A DNA stretch of 64,000 nt. Source: Streptomyces sp. GESEQ-4 (GTDB lineage: Bacteria > Actinomycetota > Actinomycetes > Streptomycetales > Streptomycetaceae). Numbering within the stretch: the first letter of the stretch is position 1; every line of letters begins with the position of its first letter. The DNA lies in contig NZ_JAFFSU010000002.1 of the NCBI RefSeq assembly GCF_017948455.1, forward strand, positions 248,001 through 312,000, in the 5' to 3' direction. The notes under the pieces are model-generated. The model worked only from the letters and a program-made list of their open reading frames with translations. It was not told the DNA's origin and did not search any database. Shown here one piece after another: positions 28,065-37,881 of this stretch. A program made the translations under genes and the position numbers.

Positions 28065-28948
28065 GCAGGACCGCCGTCATCCCCCGCAAAGCCGCGCCGC
28101 GCAGAAAGCGGCCAAGACCGATGAAGCTGCGCACCGTCCTGCTCACCGCCGTCGGATGGCTGGTGGCGCTGGCGTTTCTCGCGCCCTACGCGGAAATGCT
28201 GCTGACGGCGCTCAAACCGACGCCCGAACTGATGAAGTCCCCGCCGTCCTATCTGCCCTCCCGATGGGAGTGGTCGAACTTCACGCACATCTGGTCGCTC
28301 ACCGACCCGCGCGTCGCGGACGCGCTGGTCTTCTCGCTGTACGTCGCCGGGGCGGCGACGCTGCTCGCCCTGGCCGTCGGGATGCCCGCCGCGTACTACA
28401 CGGCCCGGCACCGCTTCCGCGGGCGCGGCGCCTTCCTGCTGCTCGTACTCGTCACTCAGATGTTCGCTCCGACCGCGCTGCTGGTCGGCATCTACCGGGA
28501 GATGGTCAGCCTCGACCTGACCGACACCGCCGAGGGCCTCATCCTGGTGAACGCGGCGTTCAACCTGCCGTTCTGCGTGTGGATCCTCAACGCGTACTTC
28601 GCCAGCATCCCCCGGGAACTGGAGGAGGCGGCCTGGCTCGACGGCACCGGACGGTTCGGTGCCCTCACCCGTGTCGTACTGCCGCTCGCGATGCCCGGTG
28701 TGGTGACCGCGCTCGTCTACACCTTCATCGCCGCGTGGAACGAGTACGTGGTGGCGCTCACCATCACCTCGTCCAGCAACCGGATGACCCTGACCAAGGC
28801 GGTTCCCGGCTTCGTCACCTCGTACCACGAGCAGTGGCAGTACCTGTTCGCCACTTCGCTCGTCTCGATCGTGCCCGTGGTAGTGCTGTTCGTCTTCGTG
28901 GAGCGCCACCTCGTCTCCGGCCTGACCGCGGGCGGCGTCCGGGGATGA
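28061..28948 (+). CDS. ABC sugar importer permease, MalG type
   Basis: 295-aa inner-membrane permease, partner of the preceding MalF-type subunit. The EAA loop (ELEEAAWLDGTGRFGALTRVVLP) is clear, and about six membrane segments are predicted. The start is GTG at 28061, with AGGAGG at 28048-28053 inside the end of the upstream gene; the two genes overlap by four bases, so translation is coupled. It ends the plus-strand importer operon, and the DeoR regulator gene converges on it 50 bp downstream. Confidence 0.91.
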   Translation: MSRTAVIPRKAAPRRKRPRPMKLRTVLLTAVGWLVALAFLAPYAEMLLTALKPTPELMKSPPSYLPSRWEWSNFTHIWSLTDPRVADALVFSLYVAGAATLLALAVGMPAAYYTARHRFRGRGAFLLLVLVTQMFAPTALLVGIYREMVSLDLTDTAEGLILVNAAFNLPFCVWILNAYFASIPRELEEAAWLDGTGRFGALTRVVLPLAMPGVVTALVYTFIAAWNEYVVALTITSSSNRMTLTKAVPGFVTSYHEQWQYLFATSLVSIVPVVVLFVFVERHLVSGLTAGGVRG

Positions 28949-28998
28949 CGACGGGATGCGCATCGCGGCCGGGGCCGGCACGGGAGCGGCGTGCGGTG

Positions 28999-29787
28999 TC
29001 AGGCGCGGATGACCTCCACACCGGCCGCCACGAACGACTTGGTCAGCTCGTCCGAGGCGGCCTTGTCGGTCACCAGGACGTCGATCTCCTCCACCGGGCA
29101 GATGCGGGCGAAGGCCCGCTGGCCCAGCTTGGAGGAGTCGGCGACCGCGATGACCTGCTGGGCGCGGCGGGCCAGTGCCCGGTTGATGCTGGCCTCGCCC
29201 TCGTGGTGGGCGGTCGCCCCGTGGGCCACATCGATGGCATCCACCCCGATGAAGACCTGGTCCAGTGCGATCTCCGCGAGCAGTTCGGTGGCCAGCGGCC
29301 CGATCAGCTCATAGGACGCCGGCCGGGCCACTCCACCGGTCACCACGAGCTTGACGTGGCGCCGCACGACCAACTCGTTGGCGATGTTCAGGGCGTTGGT
29401 CACCACGGTGACCGCCGTCTCCGCGCCGCCGGAACTCAGGTCGGCGCGGGTGGCCAGTGCCCGCGCCACCTCGGTGGTCGTGGTGCCGCCGTTCAACCCC
29501 ACCACGGCGCCGGCCTTCACCAGCTCGGCGGCCGCGTGCGCGATCCGCTCCTTCTCCGGAGCGTTGCGCGCGGCCTTGTAGCGCAGGGGCAGGTCGTAGG
29601 CGATGGCGTTGAGCGAGGCCCCGCCGTGCGTGCGGGTGACCATCTGCTGGCGGGCCAGCTCGTCGAGGTCTCGCCTGATCGTCGCGGCGGAGACCCCCAA
29701 CTCCTCGGCAGCCGCCTCGACTTCGATCCGCCCGTCGCGCGTCAGCATCTCCAGCAGCGCGCTCCACCGGGCCTGCGGTCCCGCCAT
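28999..29787 (-). CDS. DeoR/GlpR-family transcriptional regulator
   Basis: 262 aa with an N-terminal winged helix (residues about 8-60; VEAAAEELGVSAATIRRDLDEL) and a C-terminal DeoRC sugar-phosphate sensor domain (GLNGGTTTTEVARAL, VFIGVDAID, VADSSKLG). Members such as AgaR repress sugar operons and respond to phosphorylated sugars. It is divergent from the aldolase gene across a 164-bp region carrying candidate operators, so it probably regulates itself, the aldolase, the importer and perhaps the hydrolase operon. AGGGAG lies upstream of the ATG at 29787. Confidence 0.9.
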   Translation of the reverse strand: MAGPQARWSALLEMLTRDGRIEVEAAAEELGVSAATIRRDLDELARQQMVTRTHGGASLNAIAYDLPLRYKAARNAPEKERIAHAAAELVKAGAVVGLNGGTTTTEVARALATRADLSSGGAETAVTVVTNALNIANELVVRRHVKLVVTGGVARPASYELIGPLATELLAEIALDQVFIGVDAIDVAHGATAHHEGEASINRALARRAQQVIAVADSSKLGQRAFARICPVEEIDVLVTDKAASDELTKSFVAAGVEVIRA

Positions 29788-29844
29788 GTCTCACAACTCC
29801 CTGTCCGTGGTGTGCGCCACGATGTGCGCACCTCCATGGAATCA

Positions 29845-29886
29845 CAACGCTTGATTGGGTGTTTTATGGTCGCCAAACGAGCAAAA
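29845..29886. promoter_or_regulatory. Candidate DeoR-type operators (sites C1 and C2)
   Basis: TTTTGCTCGTTTGG on the minus strand (29886-29873) and CAACGCTTGATTGG on the plus strand (29845-29858) lie between the DeoR gene and the aldolase gene. They share a core with sites upstream of the importer and the hydrolase operon. Inferred operator pair. Confidence 0.4.
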
Positions 29887-29951
29887 CCCTGCACTTCCCG
29901 TAAGCCCTTGCCGCTGTTGCGGCCCTCACACGCCACGATCGGGGGCCGTCT

Positions 29952-30806
29952 GTGCCGCTGACTCCCACCGCCGACGTGGTGAGCTCCGCGTGCCGCGACA
30001 GACGGGCCGTCGGCGCGTTCAACGTGATCACCCTGGAGCACGCCGAGGCCGTGGTCACCGGGGCGGAAGCCGCGGGCTGCGCGGTCATCTGCCAGATCAG
30101 CGAGAACGCCGTGCGGTTCCACGGCAGCCGGCTCGCCCCGATAGCCCGCGCCACCGCCGCGCTCGCCGAGGCGGCCGCCGTCCCCGTGGCGCTGCACCTC
30201 GACCATGTCACCGACGAAGCGCTGCTGCGCCGCGCCGCGGACTGCGGCTTCGGATCCGTCATGTTCGACGCGTCCGCGCTGCCGCACGCCGAGAACGTCG
30301 CCGCCACGCGCGCCGCGGCGCGGTGGGCACACGCCCATGGCCTATGGGTGGAGGCGGAACTCGGCGAGATCGGCGGCAAGGACGGAGTGCACGCCCCCTC
30401 GGCACGTACGGACCCCGATCAGGCACGCGACTTCGTGTCCGCCACCGGGGTCGACGCACTGGCCGTCGCGGTCGGCAGCTCCCACGCGATGACCACACGC
30501 ACCTCCCGGCTGGACCACGGCCTCATCACCCGCCTCGCCGAGGCAGTTCCCGTGCCGCTGGTTCTGCACGGCGCGACGGGCGTGCCCGACGTGGAGCTCC
30601 GGCAGGCGGTGGCGGCCGGCATGGTCAAGGTCAACATCGGTACGGCACTGAATGTCGCCTTCACCGGCGCGGTCCGCGACACACTTGCCGCGGCGCCCAC
30701 GGTCGTCGACCCCCGCCCGGCCCTCACCGCGGCGCGTCGGGCGATGGCCGATACCGTGACCTCGGCGCTGCGGACCCTGTCGGGCGGTGGGTACGGGACG
30801 AGATGA
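29952..30806 (+). CDS. Class II ketose-bisphosphate aldolase (KbaY/GatY/Fba-like)
   Basis: 284-aa zinc aldolase of the class II family that splits tagatose- or fructose-1,6-bisphosphate. Zinc-site motifs are present: HLDHVTDE (His pair), ELGEIGGKDG and VLHGATGVPD, with VKVNIGTA near the C-terminus. In KbaY/GatY pathways it completes GalNAc or galactitol breakdown after the deaminase/isomerase and a kinase. A tagatose-6-phosphate kinase and an N-acetyl-sugar deacetylase are not in the window and would have to be encoded elsewhere. The start is GTG at 29952 after a G-rich stretch. Tagatose versus fructose specificity cannot be told by eye. Confidence 0.87.
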   Translation: MPLTPTADVVSSACRDRRAVGAFNVITLEHAEAVVTGAEAAGCAVICQISENAVRFHGSRLAPIARATAALAEAAAVPVALHLDHVTDEALLRRAADCGFGSVMFDASALPHAENVAATRAAARWAHAHGLWVEAELGEIGGKDGVHAPSARTDPDQARDFVSATGVDALAVAVGSSHAMTTRTSRLDHGLITRLAEAVPVPLVLHGATGVPDVELRQAVAAGMVKVNIGTALNVAFTGAVRDTLAAAPTVVDPRPALTAARRAMADTVTSALRTLSGGGYGTR

Positions 30807-30815
30807 GCCGACCGG

Positions 30816-30830
30816 GGTCCGTAGGACCCG
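30816..30830. terminator. Small hairpin between convergent aldolase and GH5 genes
   Basis: GGGTCC-GTA-GGACCC forms a 6-bp stem just after the aldolase stop, with G/C flanks that may extend it. It could terminate either transcript. Weak evidence because the stem is short and lacks a U-tract. Confidence 0.35.
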
Positions 30831-30887
30831 GCGGCGTCCCGAACCGCTCGGCGGAGCCCGGCACGGTGACCCTGGTGGCGCAGCCGG

Positions 30888-32830
30888 TCAGCTCAGTTTT
30901 CGGCAGTACAGCGCGTCCGGAGTCCGTGCTGAGCCCACCCGACCCGTGTACGCGATCCCGGCCGCGTACTCGTCGTCCGCGCACTGGCCCTTGTAGCGGC
31001 CCTGCGCGAAGTCGCCGCCCTTGGCGGCCGAGCCCCTGTTGTCGCCGCGGTCGAACCAGACGGTACGACCGCCCGTGCCGGTGATCGATCCGGGTGGGGC
31101 GGCCGCGCACAGGGCGGCGGAGACGGAGGAGCCGCGAACGCTGTAGCCGGTCAGGAAGTGGCCGTCGGCGCACTGGAGTTTGGTGTATCCGGACGCCCAG
31201 TCGTGGCCCGGCCTGACGTACCGGTCGTCGACGACCACCACATGTCTGCCGGCCGGGTCCCACAGGGGGCCGATGGACACGTCCGAGCACAGACCCCGGT
31301 TGCCGGTGTGGCTGAGGCCGAGCAGCCGCTGGCCGTCGGGGCACACAGCCTTGCGGGCGCCGGAGTCCCAGTCGGGCAGGGCCCGTATCCGCCGCGACTG
31401 GACGAAGTCGCCGTGGTCGGGGCTGAGCATCGACCAGTCCGTCACCGGGGCGATGCGGCCGGTGCGACCCTGGGCCTGGATGAGCCGGGTCCAGGCGGCG
31501 GCCCGCCAGTCGTCGCTGTCGTAGAGGCCCATGCGGCGGCCCTCGGCGTCCCAGTGCAGAAGGGCCCAGCCGTTGCCCTTGCGGTCGTGCCAGCCGACGA
31601 GCGGCCAGTACGCGAAGTCGGCGTCGGTACGGATGAGATGGTCGACGAAGTTCTCGAACCAGGCGCGCTGCTTCTGGCCGGTCTCGTCACGGCCTCCGAT
31701 GCCGAACTCGCTGATCCAGACGGGGGCGGTGAAGTGCCGGTCCTGTTCGGCGGTGACGAAGAACGCCTGGCGGTTCAGTACGTCGGCCAGTTCGGTGGGG
31801 GCTAGATCGCGGTAGCGGGGGTCGCTGGTCTCACCGGTTCCGGTGGCGCCGCTGTGGTTCGGGCCTGTGTAGTCGTAGAAGTGAGCGGAGTACACGAGCT
31901 TGCCGGAGTCGACAAGCGTGTGCGAGAGGCGGCGTACGGGCTCCAGGGTGGGGCGTTCGTGGGGGAGTCCGTCGACGGGGATGCCGGTCCAGTTGATGCC
32001 CTCCACGATGATCAGGAGATCGGGGTCGGCCTCCGTCAGGATGCGGTCACCGACGCGCTGCGAGGCGGCGAACCAGTCGTGGTGGTCACCGAGCCCCCAG
32101 TTGGGGTCGTCCCAGACATTGCGGCGCACCTCGTTGTAGAGGTCGGCGGCGACGACGCGCTGGTTGTCCCGGTAGCGGCGGGCCATGAAGAGCCAGTCGT
32201 TCTCCCAGGTCTCGGCGGACTGGCTCGCGTTCCAGCGCTCGTTGCCGTCGACTCCGCAGCACCAGCGTGTGGTGTTGGTGTGGTTGTTCAGGATCACCGT
32301 GAGCCCGGCGGCGGTGAGTTCCCGTACCACGGCGTCGTACACCTGTAGCGGGGTCCTGCCGCCAGGGAGGGATTGGCGGCGACGGCGTCGTCCCTGACGG
32401 GGACGCTGTCGTGGACCATCTCGTTGGAGAAGGGCAGTCGGATGCTGTTGATCCCGATCTCCCGGAAACCGGCGATGATCTCGGCCATGGGGGCGCGGTC
32501 CAGGCCGAGCGGTATCCGGCCGGAGTTCTCGCCCGCGTGGTGGTTGGCGTCCTCGTCCACGCTTCCTGAACCGCTCCAAGTGTCACTGGCTCCATGCCAG
32601 TTGCCGGACCGCAGCTTGAAGCGTTCGCCGTCCGCGTCGACGATCCAACGACCCCGCGTGCTGAGCGGCGGCGTCCAGTCCGCCGCGATCGCGGCGATTT
32701 CTGGTCGGGCGCCGGTCTCGGGGGCGGGCTCTCGCCCGACTGCTGCCTCGGCGATGGGCGCCAGGGCCACCAGGAGGAGTACGGCGGCCAGTGTGGCCAT
32801 GGCCCTGATGAAGGATCCGCGCACGGTCAT
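30888..32830 (-). pseudogene. Frameshifted secreted GH5 endoglucanase-like gene
   Basis: The N-terminal part (from ATG 32830) has a signal peptide ending in AEA and the start of a GH5 barrel (GFREIGINSIRLPFSNEM). The reading frame then shifts by one at about 32355-32366, inside a GGCGGCAGG tract; adding one G would restore NPSLAGGRTPLQVYD. The rest continues in the other frame with catalytic motifs ADLYNEVRR (acid/base Glu) and VWISEFGIGG (nucleophile Glu). A C-terminal domain carries three Cys-containing repeats (CPDGQRLLG, CADGHFLTG, CADDEYAAG). Repaired length would be about 648 aa. Everything except one base is intact, so this may be a sequencing error or a very recent mutation. GTG at 32833 is an alternative start. 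Confidence 0.8.
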
Positions 32831-32952
32831 CACCCTGAGACAGGCATTGTCATGGCGCCGTCATCATGGGGGACCGTGTGGCATGGTCCAGTCCTGCGCA
32901 CAGATCGGGAGTGAGGTCGCGTTTCGACTCGCAGCACGGGAGTGCGCCCAGG

Positions 32953-32990
32953 AGGGCGCCTGACGGTCATCTTCCCTGGTCAGGCGCCCT
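32953..32990 (-). terminator. Strong hairpin terminator after the aldehyde dehydrogenase gene
   Basis: A perfect 12-bp inverted repeat (32953-32964 with 32979-32990, 14-nt loop) lies 10 bp beyond the aldehyde dehydrogenase stop. On the plus strand it is followed by TTT. The position supports termination of the minus-strand transcript. Confidence 0.8.
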
Positions 32991-33000
32991 TTCTCGGTGT

Positions 33001-34524
<1,524 letters not shown>

Positions 34525-34592
34525 GGTGCTCTGCCTCCCGGAGCTGCGCTGCCCGCCGTTGGGCAGCTCTCGGCGCGAGGGTAGGGACGGGG

Positions 34593-34611
34593 ACGTTGCG
34601 AGTACGTTGCG
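34593..34611 (-). promoter_or_regulatory. Direct repeat ACGTTGCG-N3-ACGTTGCG upstream of aldehyde dehydrogenase
   Basis: Two identical 8-mers spaced 11 bp apart (one helical turn) about 70-85 bp upstream of the dehydrogenase start. The position suits an activator site, possibly for the GAF regulator next door. Inferred only. Confidence 0.35.
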
Positions 34612-34651
34612 TGGCCGGTGCTGAGGTGAGCCGGCCGCGCGTGGCGTCCGG

Positions 34652-36025
34652 TCAGCGGACCGGCCTGCGTGGCCGGTCGGCGCGTGGCCGGTCGGTCGGT
34701 GCCGACAGCTCCGACTCCAGCGCGGCCAGCCGCGAGCGGACCGCTGCGGTTGGGCGTACGGCGGCCAGCGCGCGCCAGACCTCGAGGTCGTCCTCGCCCC
34801 ACGCCGCGTGTGCCCAGTCGGCCAGCAGGTCGGGGTCGCCGCGGGTGATCAGTGCCGTCCGGAGGCCGTCGGCCAGGCGGTGCCTCAGCCGCGCCACGGC
34901 CGGTGCCTGCGAGGCGGGCAGCAGCGGCCCGGTATACGCCGTCACCGCTGCCGTGACCGCACCGGTCTCCAGGCGCCGCTCGACGACGGCGACGTCGGAC
35001 TCGACCGGCAGGGTCAGCCGGTAGGGCCGCGAGGCCAGCAGCCCGGGGCCGAGAAGTCTGCGCAGCCGGGCCAGTTCGGCGCGCAGCGTCACCGGTGGCA
35101 CCGACTCGTCCTCGTACAGCGCGCACAGCAATTCGTCGCCGGTCAGCCCCTCCGGATGGCGGGCCAGCAGCACCAGGATCTCGCTGTGCCGACGGCTCAG
35201 CCTGAGCCGGCGACCTCCCGAGACGAGCAGTGCCTCATCGCGGCCCAGGGCGCTCAACTCGGGTGTGCCGGCGACCGGTTGCCCCTCGGGGAGCAGGGCC
35301 AGCTGGGACTCGGCGGCCCGAGCGACCGCCTGGACGAAGCCCAGGCTGTGCGGATGCGCGAGCCCGTCCCCGCCGGTGATGTCCACCGCGCCCAGCACCC
35401 GCCCGGTGCGCGGATCGTGCACCGGAGCCGCCGCGCAGGTCCAGGGCTGCACCCGCCGGATGAAGTGCTCGGCGGCGAAGACCTGCACCGGACGGTCGAC
35501 GGCGACTGCCGTGCCCGGCGCGTTCGTGCCGACCGCGGTCTCCGCCCAGCGCGCGCCGGGCACGAAGTTCATCCGGTCCGCCCGTCGCCGGGTCGTCGGA
35601 TGGCCCTCGACCCACAGCAGCCTGCCGCGGGCGTCGCACACCGCGAGCAGATGCTCGCCGTCGGCCGCGAACGTGCCCATGAGCTCCCGGATCAGCGGCA
35701 TCACCCGTGCCAGCGGATGCTCGGCCCGATAGGCACCGAGGTCACCGTCCGCGAGCTCCACCCTCGCCGTGCCGTCGGGTCCGACCCCCGCCCGCACGGA
35801 ACGCCGCCATGAGTCGGCCACCACCGCACGCACCGGCCGCGGCACCGTGCCCGCCTCGGTGAACGTCTCATGCGCACGACGCAGCATCCGCACACGCTCG
35901 GCAGGGTCCGCCCCCGGTTCCAGGGCCACCCATGGATCGGTCAACTCGGCCTCCCGGACGGCGATGCGGCTGGGGACATCGTCACTCCGGGTGCGCGCGT
36001 GGACAACCACTTCGACCGGGGCCAC
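34652..36025 (-). CDS. GAF-domain transcriptional regulator (AcoR-like)
   Basis: 457-aa sensor-regulator. A helical N-terminal region (about 30-110) is followed by a GAF domain (about 115-270; [23 protein letters not shown] and [26 protein letters not shown] are typical of AcoR-like GAF proteins). A C-terminal winged-helix-like region follows ([32 protein letters not shown]). It lacks the AAA sigma54-activating domain, as expected in Streptomyces, which has no sigma54. It sits directly upstream of the aldehyde dehydrogenase gene and probably controls it in response to an aldehyde or alcohol. GTG at 36025 is taken as start; other in-frame GTGs nearby make the exact start uncertain. Confidence 0.82.
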   Translation of the reverse strand: MAPVEVVVHARTRSDDVPSRIAVREAELTDPWVALEPGADPAERVRMLRRAHETFTEAGTVPRPVRAVVADSWRRSVRAGVGPDGTARVELADGDLGAYRAEHPLARVMPLIRELMGTFAADGEHLLAVCDARGRLLWVEGHPTTRRRADRMNFVPGARWAETAVGTNAPGTAVAVDRPVQVFAAEHFIRRVQPWTCAAAPVHDPRTGRVLGAVDITGGDGLAHPHSLGFVQAVARAAESQLALLPEGQPVAGTPELSALGRDEALLVSGGRRLRLSRRHSEILVLLARHPEGLTGDELLCALYEDESVPPVTLRAELARLRRLLGPGLLASRPYRLTLPVESDVAVVERRLETGAVTAAVTAYTGPLLPASQAPAVARLRHRLADGLRTALITRGDPDLLADWAHAAWGEDDLEVWRALAAVRPTAAVRSRLAALESELSAPTDRPRADRPRRPVR

Positions 36026-36049
36026 CCGAACGAGGCGTGTGGCACCCGG

Positions 36050-36649
36050 TCAGGCTCGACCGACCAGTCTCAGATAGCGCGCCCAGTCCCAGTTCGGTCC
36101 GGGATCGGTGTGATCCGTGCCCGGCACCTCGTGGTGTCCGATGATGTGCGCGCGGTCCCTCGGGATGCCGTGTCTGGTGCAGATCGCCGCGGTGAGCGCG
36201 GCCGACTCCTCGTACATCACGTCGGTGAAGTGGGCGGGCCGGTCCACCCAGCCCTCGTGCTCGATGCCGATGCTGTTCGTGTTGTACTCCCAGTTCCCCG
36301 CGTGCCAGGCGATGTCGGACTCCCGGACGCACTGCGCCACATGACCGTCGGACGAGCGGACGACGTAGTGCGCGGACACCTCCTTCTTCGGGTTCTGGAA
36401 GATGGACAGGGTGGTGGTGAAGGTCGCCTGCGTGACATGGATGATCACGCGGTCGACCACTCGACCCGTAGCTGGTTCTGCCGCCGTGTAGTTGGAGCTG
36501 GTCGCCGGCTGCCACTCGGCCGACGGGTGGTCGACGGCCTGGACGCGCGCTCCGGCGGGCGCGTCGGGGAGCAGCGCGTACGGTACGGCGGCCAGGGCGG
36601 CGCCCTTCAGCAGCCGGCGTCGCGTGGGGAGCGGTCTTGCCCGTTCCAT
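36050..36649 (-). CDS. Tat-exported N-acetylmuramoyl-L-alanine amidase (Amidase_2/PGRP type)
   Basis: 199-aa zinc amidase that cuts the bond between MurNAc and the stem peptide of peptidoglycan. The N-terminus has a twin-arginine signal (TRRRLLKGAALAA). The amidase_2 domain shows the zinc ligand in RVIIHVTQ, the family motif NSIGIEHEG and the second ligand region in GHHEVPGTDHTDPGPNW. It lacks a separate cell-wall-binding domain. I chose the ATG at 36649, behind GAAAGG, over an upstream ATG at 36682 that lacks a ribosome site. It lies 35 bp after the formamidase-family gene and 24 bp before the GAF regulator gene, an odd functional mix that may simply reflect close packing. Confidence 0.9.
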   Translation of the reverse strand: MERARPLPTRRRLLKGAALAAVPYALLPDAPAGARVQAVDHPSAEWQPATSSNYTAAEPATGRVVDRVIIHVTQATFTTTLSIFQNPKKEVSAHYVVRSSDGHVAQCVRESDIAWHAGNWEYNTNSIGIEHEGWVDRPAHFTDVMYEESAALTAAICTRHGIPRDRAHIIGHHEVPGTDHTDPGPNWDWARYLRLVGRA

Positions 36650-36684
36650 GGGGGCCGTGCCTTTCGATGGTGAGGAAGTCATGC

Positions 36685-37698
36685 TCAGTTGCGCAGGGTC
36701 GCTGCCGTCTCCCGCAGCCGAGCATGCACGCCGCGATGAGTCTCGCGCGCGGGCAGCCACTGCTTGCGGAGCTTGGCCACGCAGGTGTAGTTGGTGTCGC
36801 ACACATTGGCCAACGGCGACTCGACGCACTGGGTCGCGAATTGGTACGCGTCCAGCTCACTGAAGCCGTAGTCGCGCACCAGCCACCGCACCAGGTCGAG
36901 CTGGGATATCCGGAACGCGTCCTCCAGCGGGCGCGCCGAGCCCGTCGAGATGATGTGGCTGTCCGACTCGATGCGCGGCCAGGGCGTGGCGAGTCCCTTG
37001 AGCAGCTCGACGACCACCACCGTGTTCATCGCGCACTCGACGGCGACTCCGCAGGTCTCGCCCTCGCCCTGCCGGGCGTGGCCGTCTCCGAGGCTGAGCA
37101 GAGCGCCCTCGACGTTCACCCCGAGATAGCAGGTGACGCCGGCTCGCATCTCGGGTGTGTCCATGTTGCCGCCGTGCGCGTCGGGCACCAGGGCCGAGCG
37201 CACTTCCAGGTTGGCGGGAGCCACGCCCACGGTGCCGTGCATCGGGTCGAGGGGCAGCTCGGCCTCGATGTCGCTGTCGTGCGCCCGGAACAGGGCCGTG
37301 CGGCGGGTACGGTCGAGCTGCCAGATCCAGACCGTCTCCGGAAGCGGCGGCTGCAACGTGGCCGTGGTGTGCGTCGAGGTGAGCGCGCCGAACAGCGGGA
37401 CGGTGGTCGACGCGGCCCAGTCCCGGGCCGGTTCGATCGACACGAAGTGCACGGCGACGGTGTCGCCCGGCTCCGCGCCCTCGATGTGGAAGGGGCCGGT
37501 CTGCGGGTTGAGGAACGGGAACTCGCACACCTGTGACACCAGGTCCTTCTCGGACCGCACACGTCCGGCGAAGCAGTCCTCCGTATAGAGATCGAGGACC
37601 GTGCCCGGCGCGATCCGGGCCACGGGTGGCACTCCGCCGAACGTCCAGGCGTACTCGCCCGGTTCGGGGCGCACGGTCAGAATCCGGGGGTCGCTCAT
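36685..37698 (-). CDS. Acetamidase/formamidase family protein
   Basis: 337-aa FmdA/AmdA-family hydrolase that releases ammonia from formamide or acetamide-type substrates in the cytoplasm. Family features include NPQTGPFHIEGAEPGDTVAVHF, LGDGHARQGEGE and a C-terminal Cys-containing segment (VCDTNYTCVAKLRKQWLP). Length is within the range of shorter actinobacterial members. The ATG at 37698 has an ACGGAG upstream. Co-transcription with the downstream amidase is likely (35-bp gap). The physiological substrate is unknown. Confidence 0.86.
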   Translation of the reverse strand: MSDPRILTVRPEPGEYAWTFGGVPPVARIAPGTVLDLYTEDCFAGRVRSEKDLVSQVCEFPFLNPQTGPFHIEGAEPGDTVAVHFVSIEPARDWAASTTVPLFGALTSTHTTATLQPPLPETVWIWQLDRTRRTALFRAHDSDIEAELPLDPMHGTVGVAPANLEVRSALVPDAHGGNMDTPEMRAGVTCYLGVNVEGALLSLGDGHARQGEGETCGVAVECAMNTVVVVELLKGLATPWPRIESDSHIISTGSARPLEDAFRISQLDLVRWLVRDYGFSELDAYQFATQCVESPLANVCDTNYTCVAKLRKQWLPARETHRGVHARLRETAATLRN

Positions 37699-37813
37699 CG
37701 CTGCACAGCTCCGTTCGGTGGAAGGGCCGGTGCATCAAGGTACGTCGCATACGGGTGGGACAGCAGCGCATGCCGTGTATCCGTGGACAGGCCCGGCATT
37801 GTGGAAAACTCGC

Positions 37814-37829
37814 TCACCCGGCCGGGTGA
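37814..37829. promoter_or_regulatory. Perfect palindrome TCACCCGGCCGGGTGA
   Basis: A 16-bp palindrome in the 183-bp gap between the ROK gene end (37882) and the formamidase-family gene start (37698). It could be an operator for the downstream gene or the core of a terminator for the ROK transcript; position alone does not decide. Confidence 0.4.
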
Positions 37830-37881
37830 AGTCGGGCTGTGACCAGGCAAGTTCGGCTGCTGCCGCTGGGGCATCCGTCGA

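Noticed and set aside
24382..30000. DasR sites (ACTGGTCTAGACCACT type) for GlcNAc control
   Set aside because: No convincing match was seen in the promoters of the sugar locus; the shared motif is different.
32872..32950. A tRNA-like patch (a GTTTCGACTC stretch resembling a T-loop) near the terminator
   Set aside because: I could not fold a full cloverleaf with acceptor and anticodon stems; it may be a tRNA remnant or chance. A tRNAscan or covariance-model run would decide.
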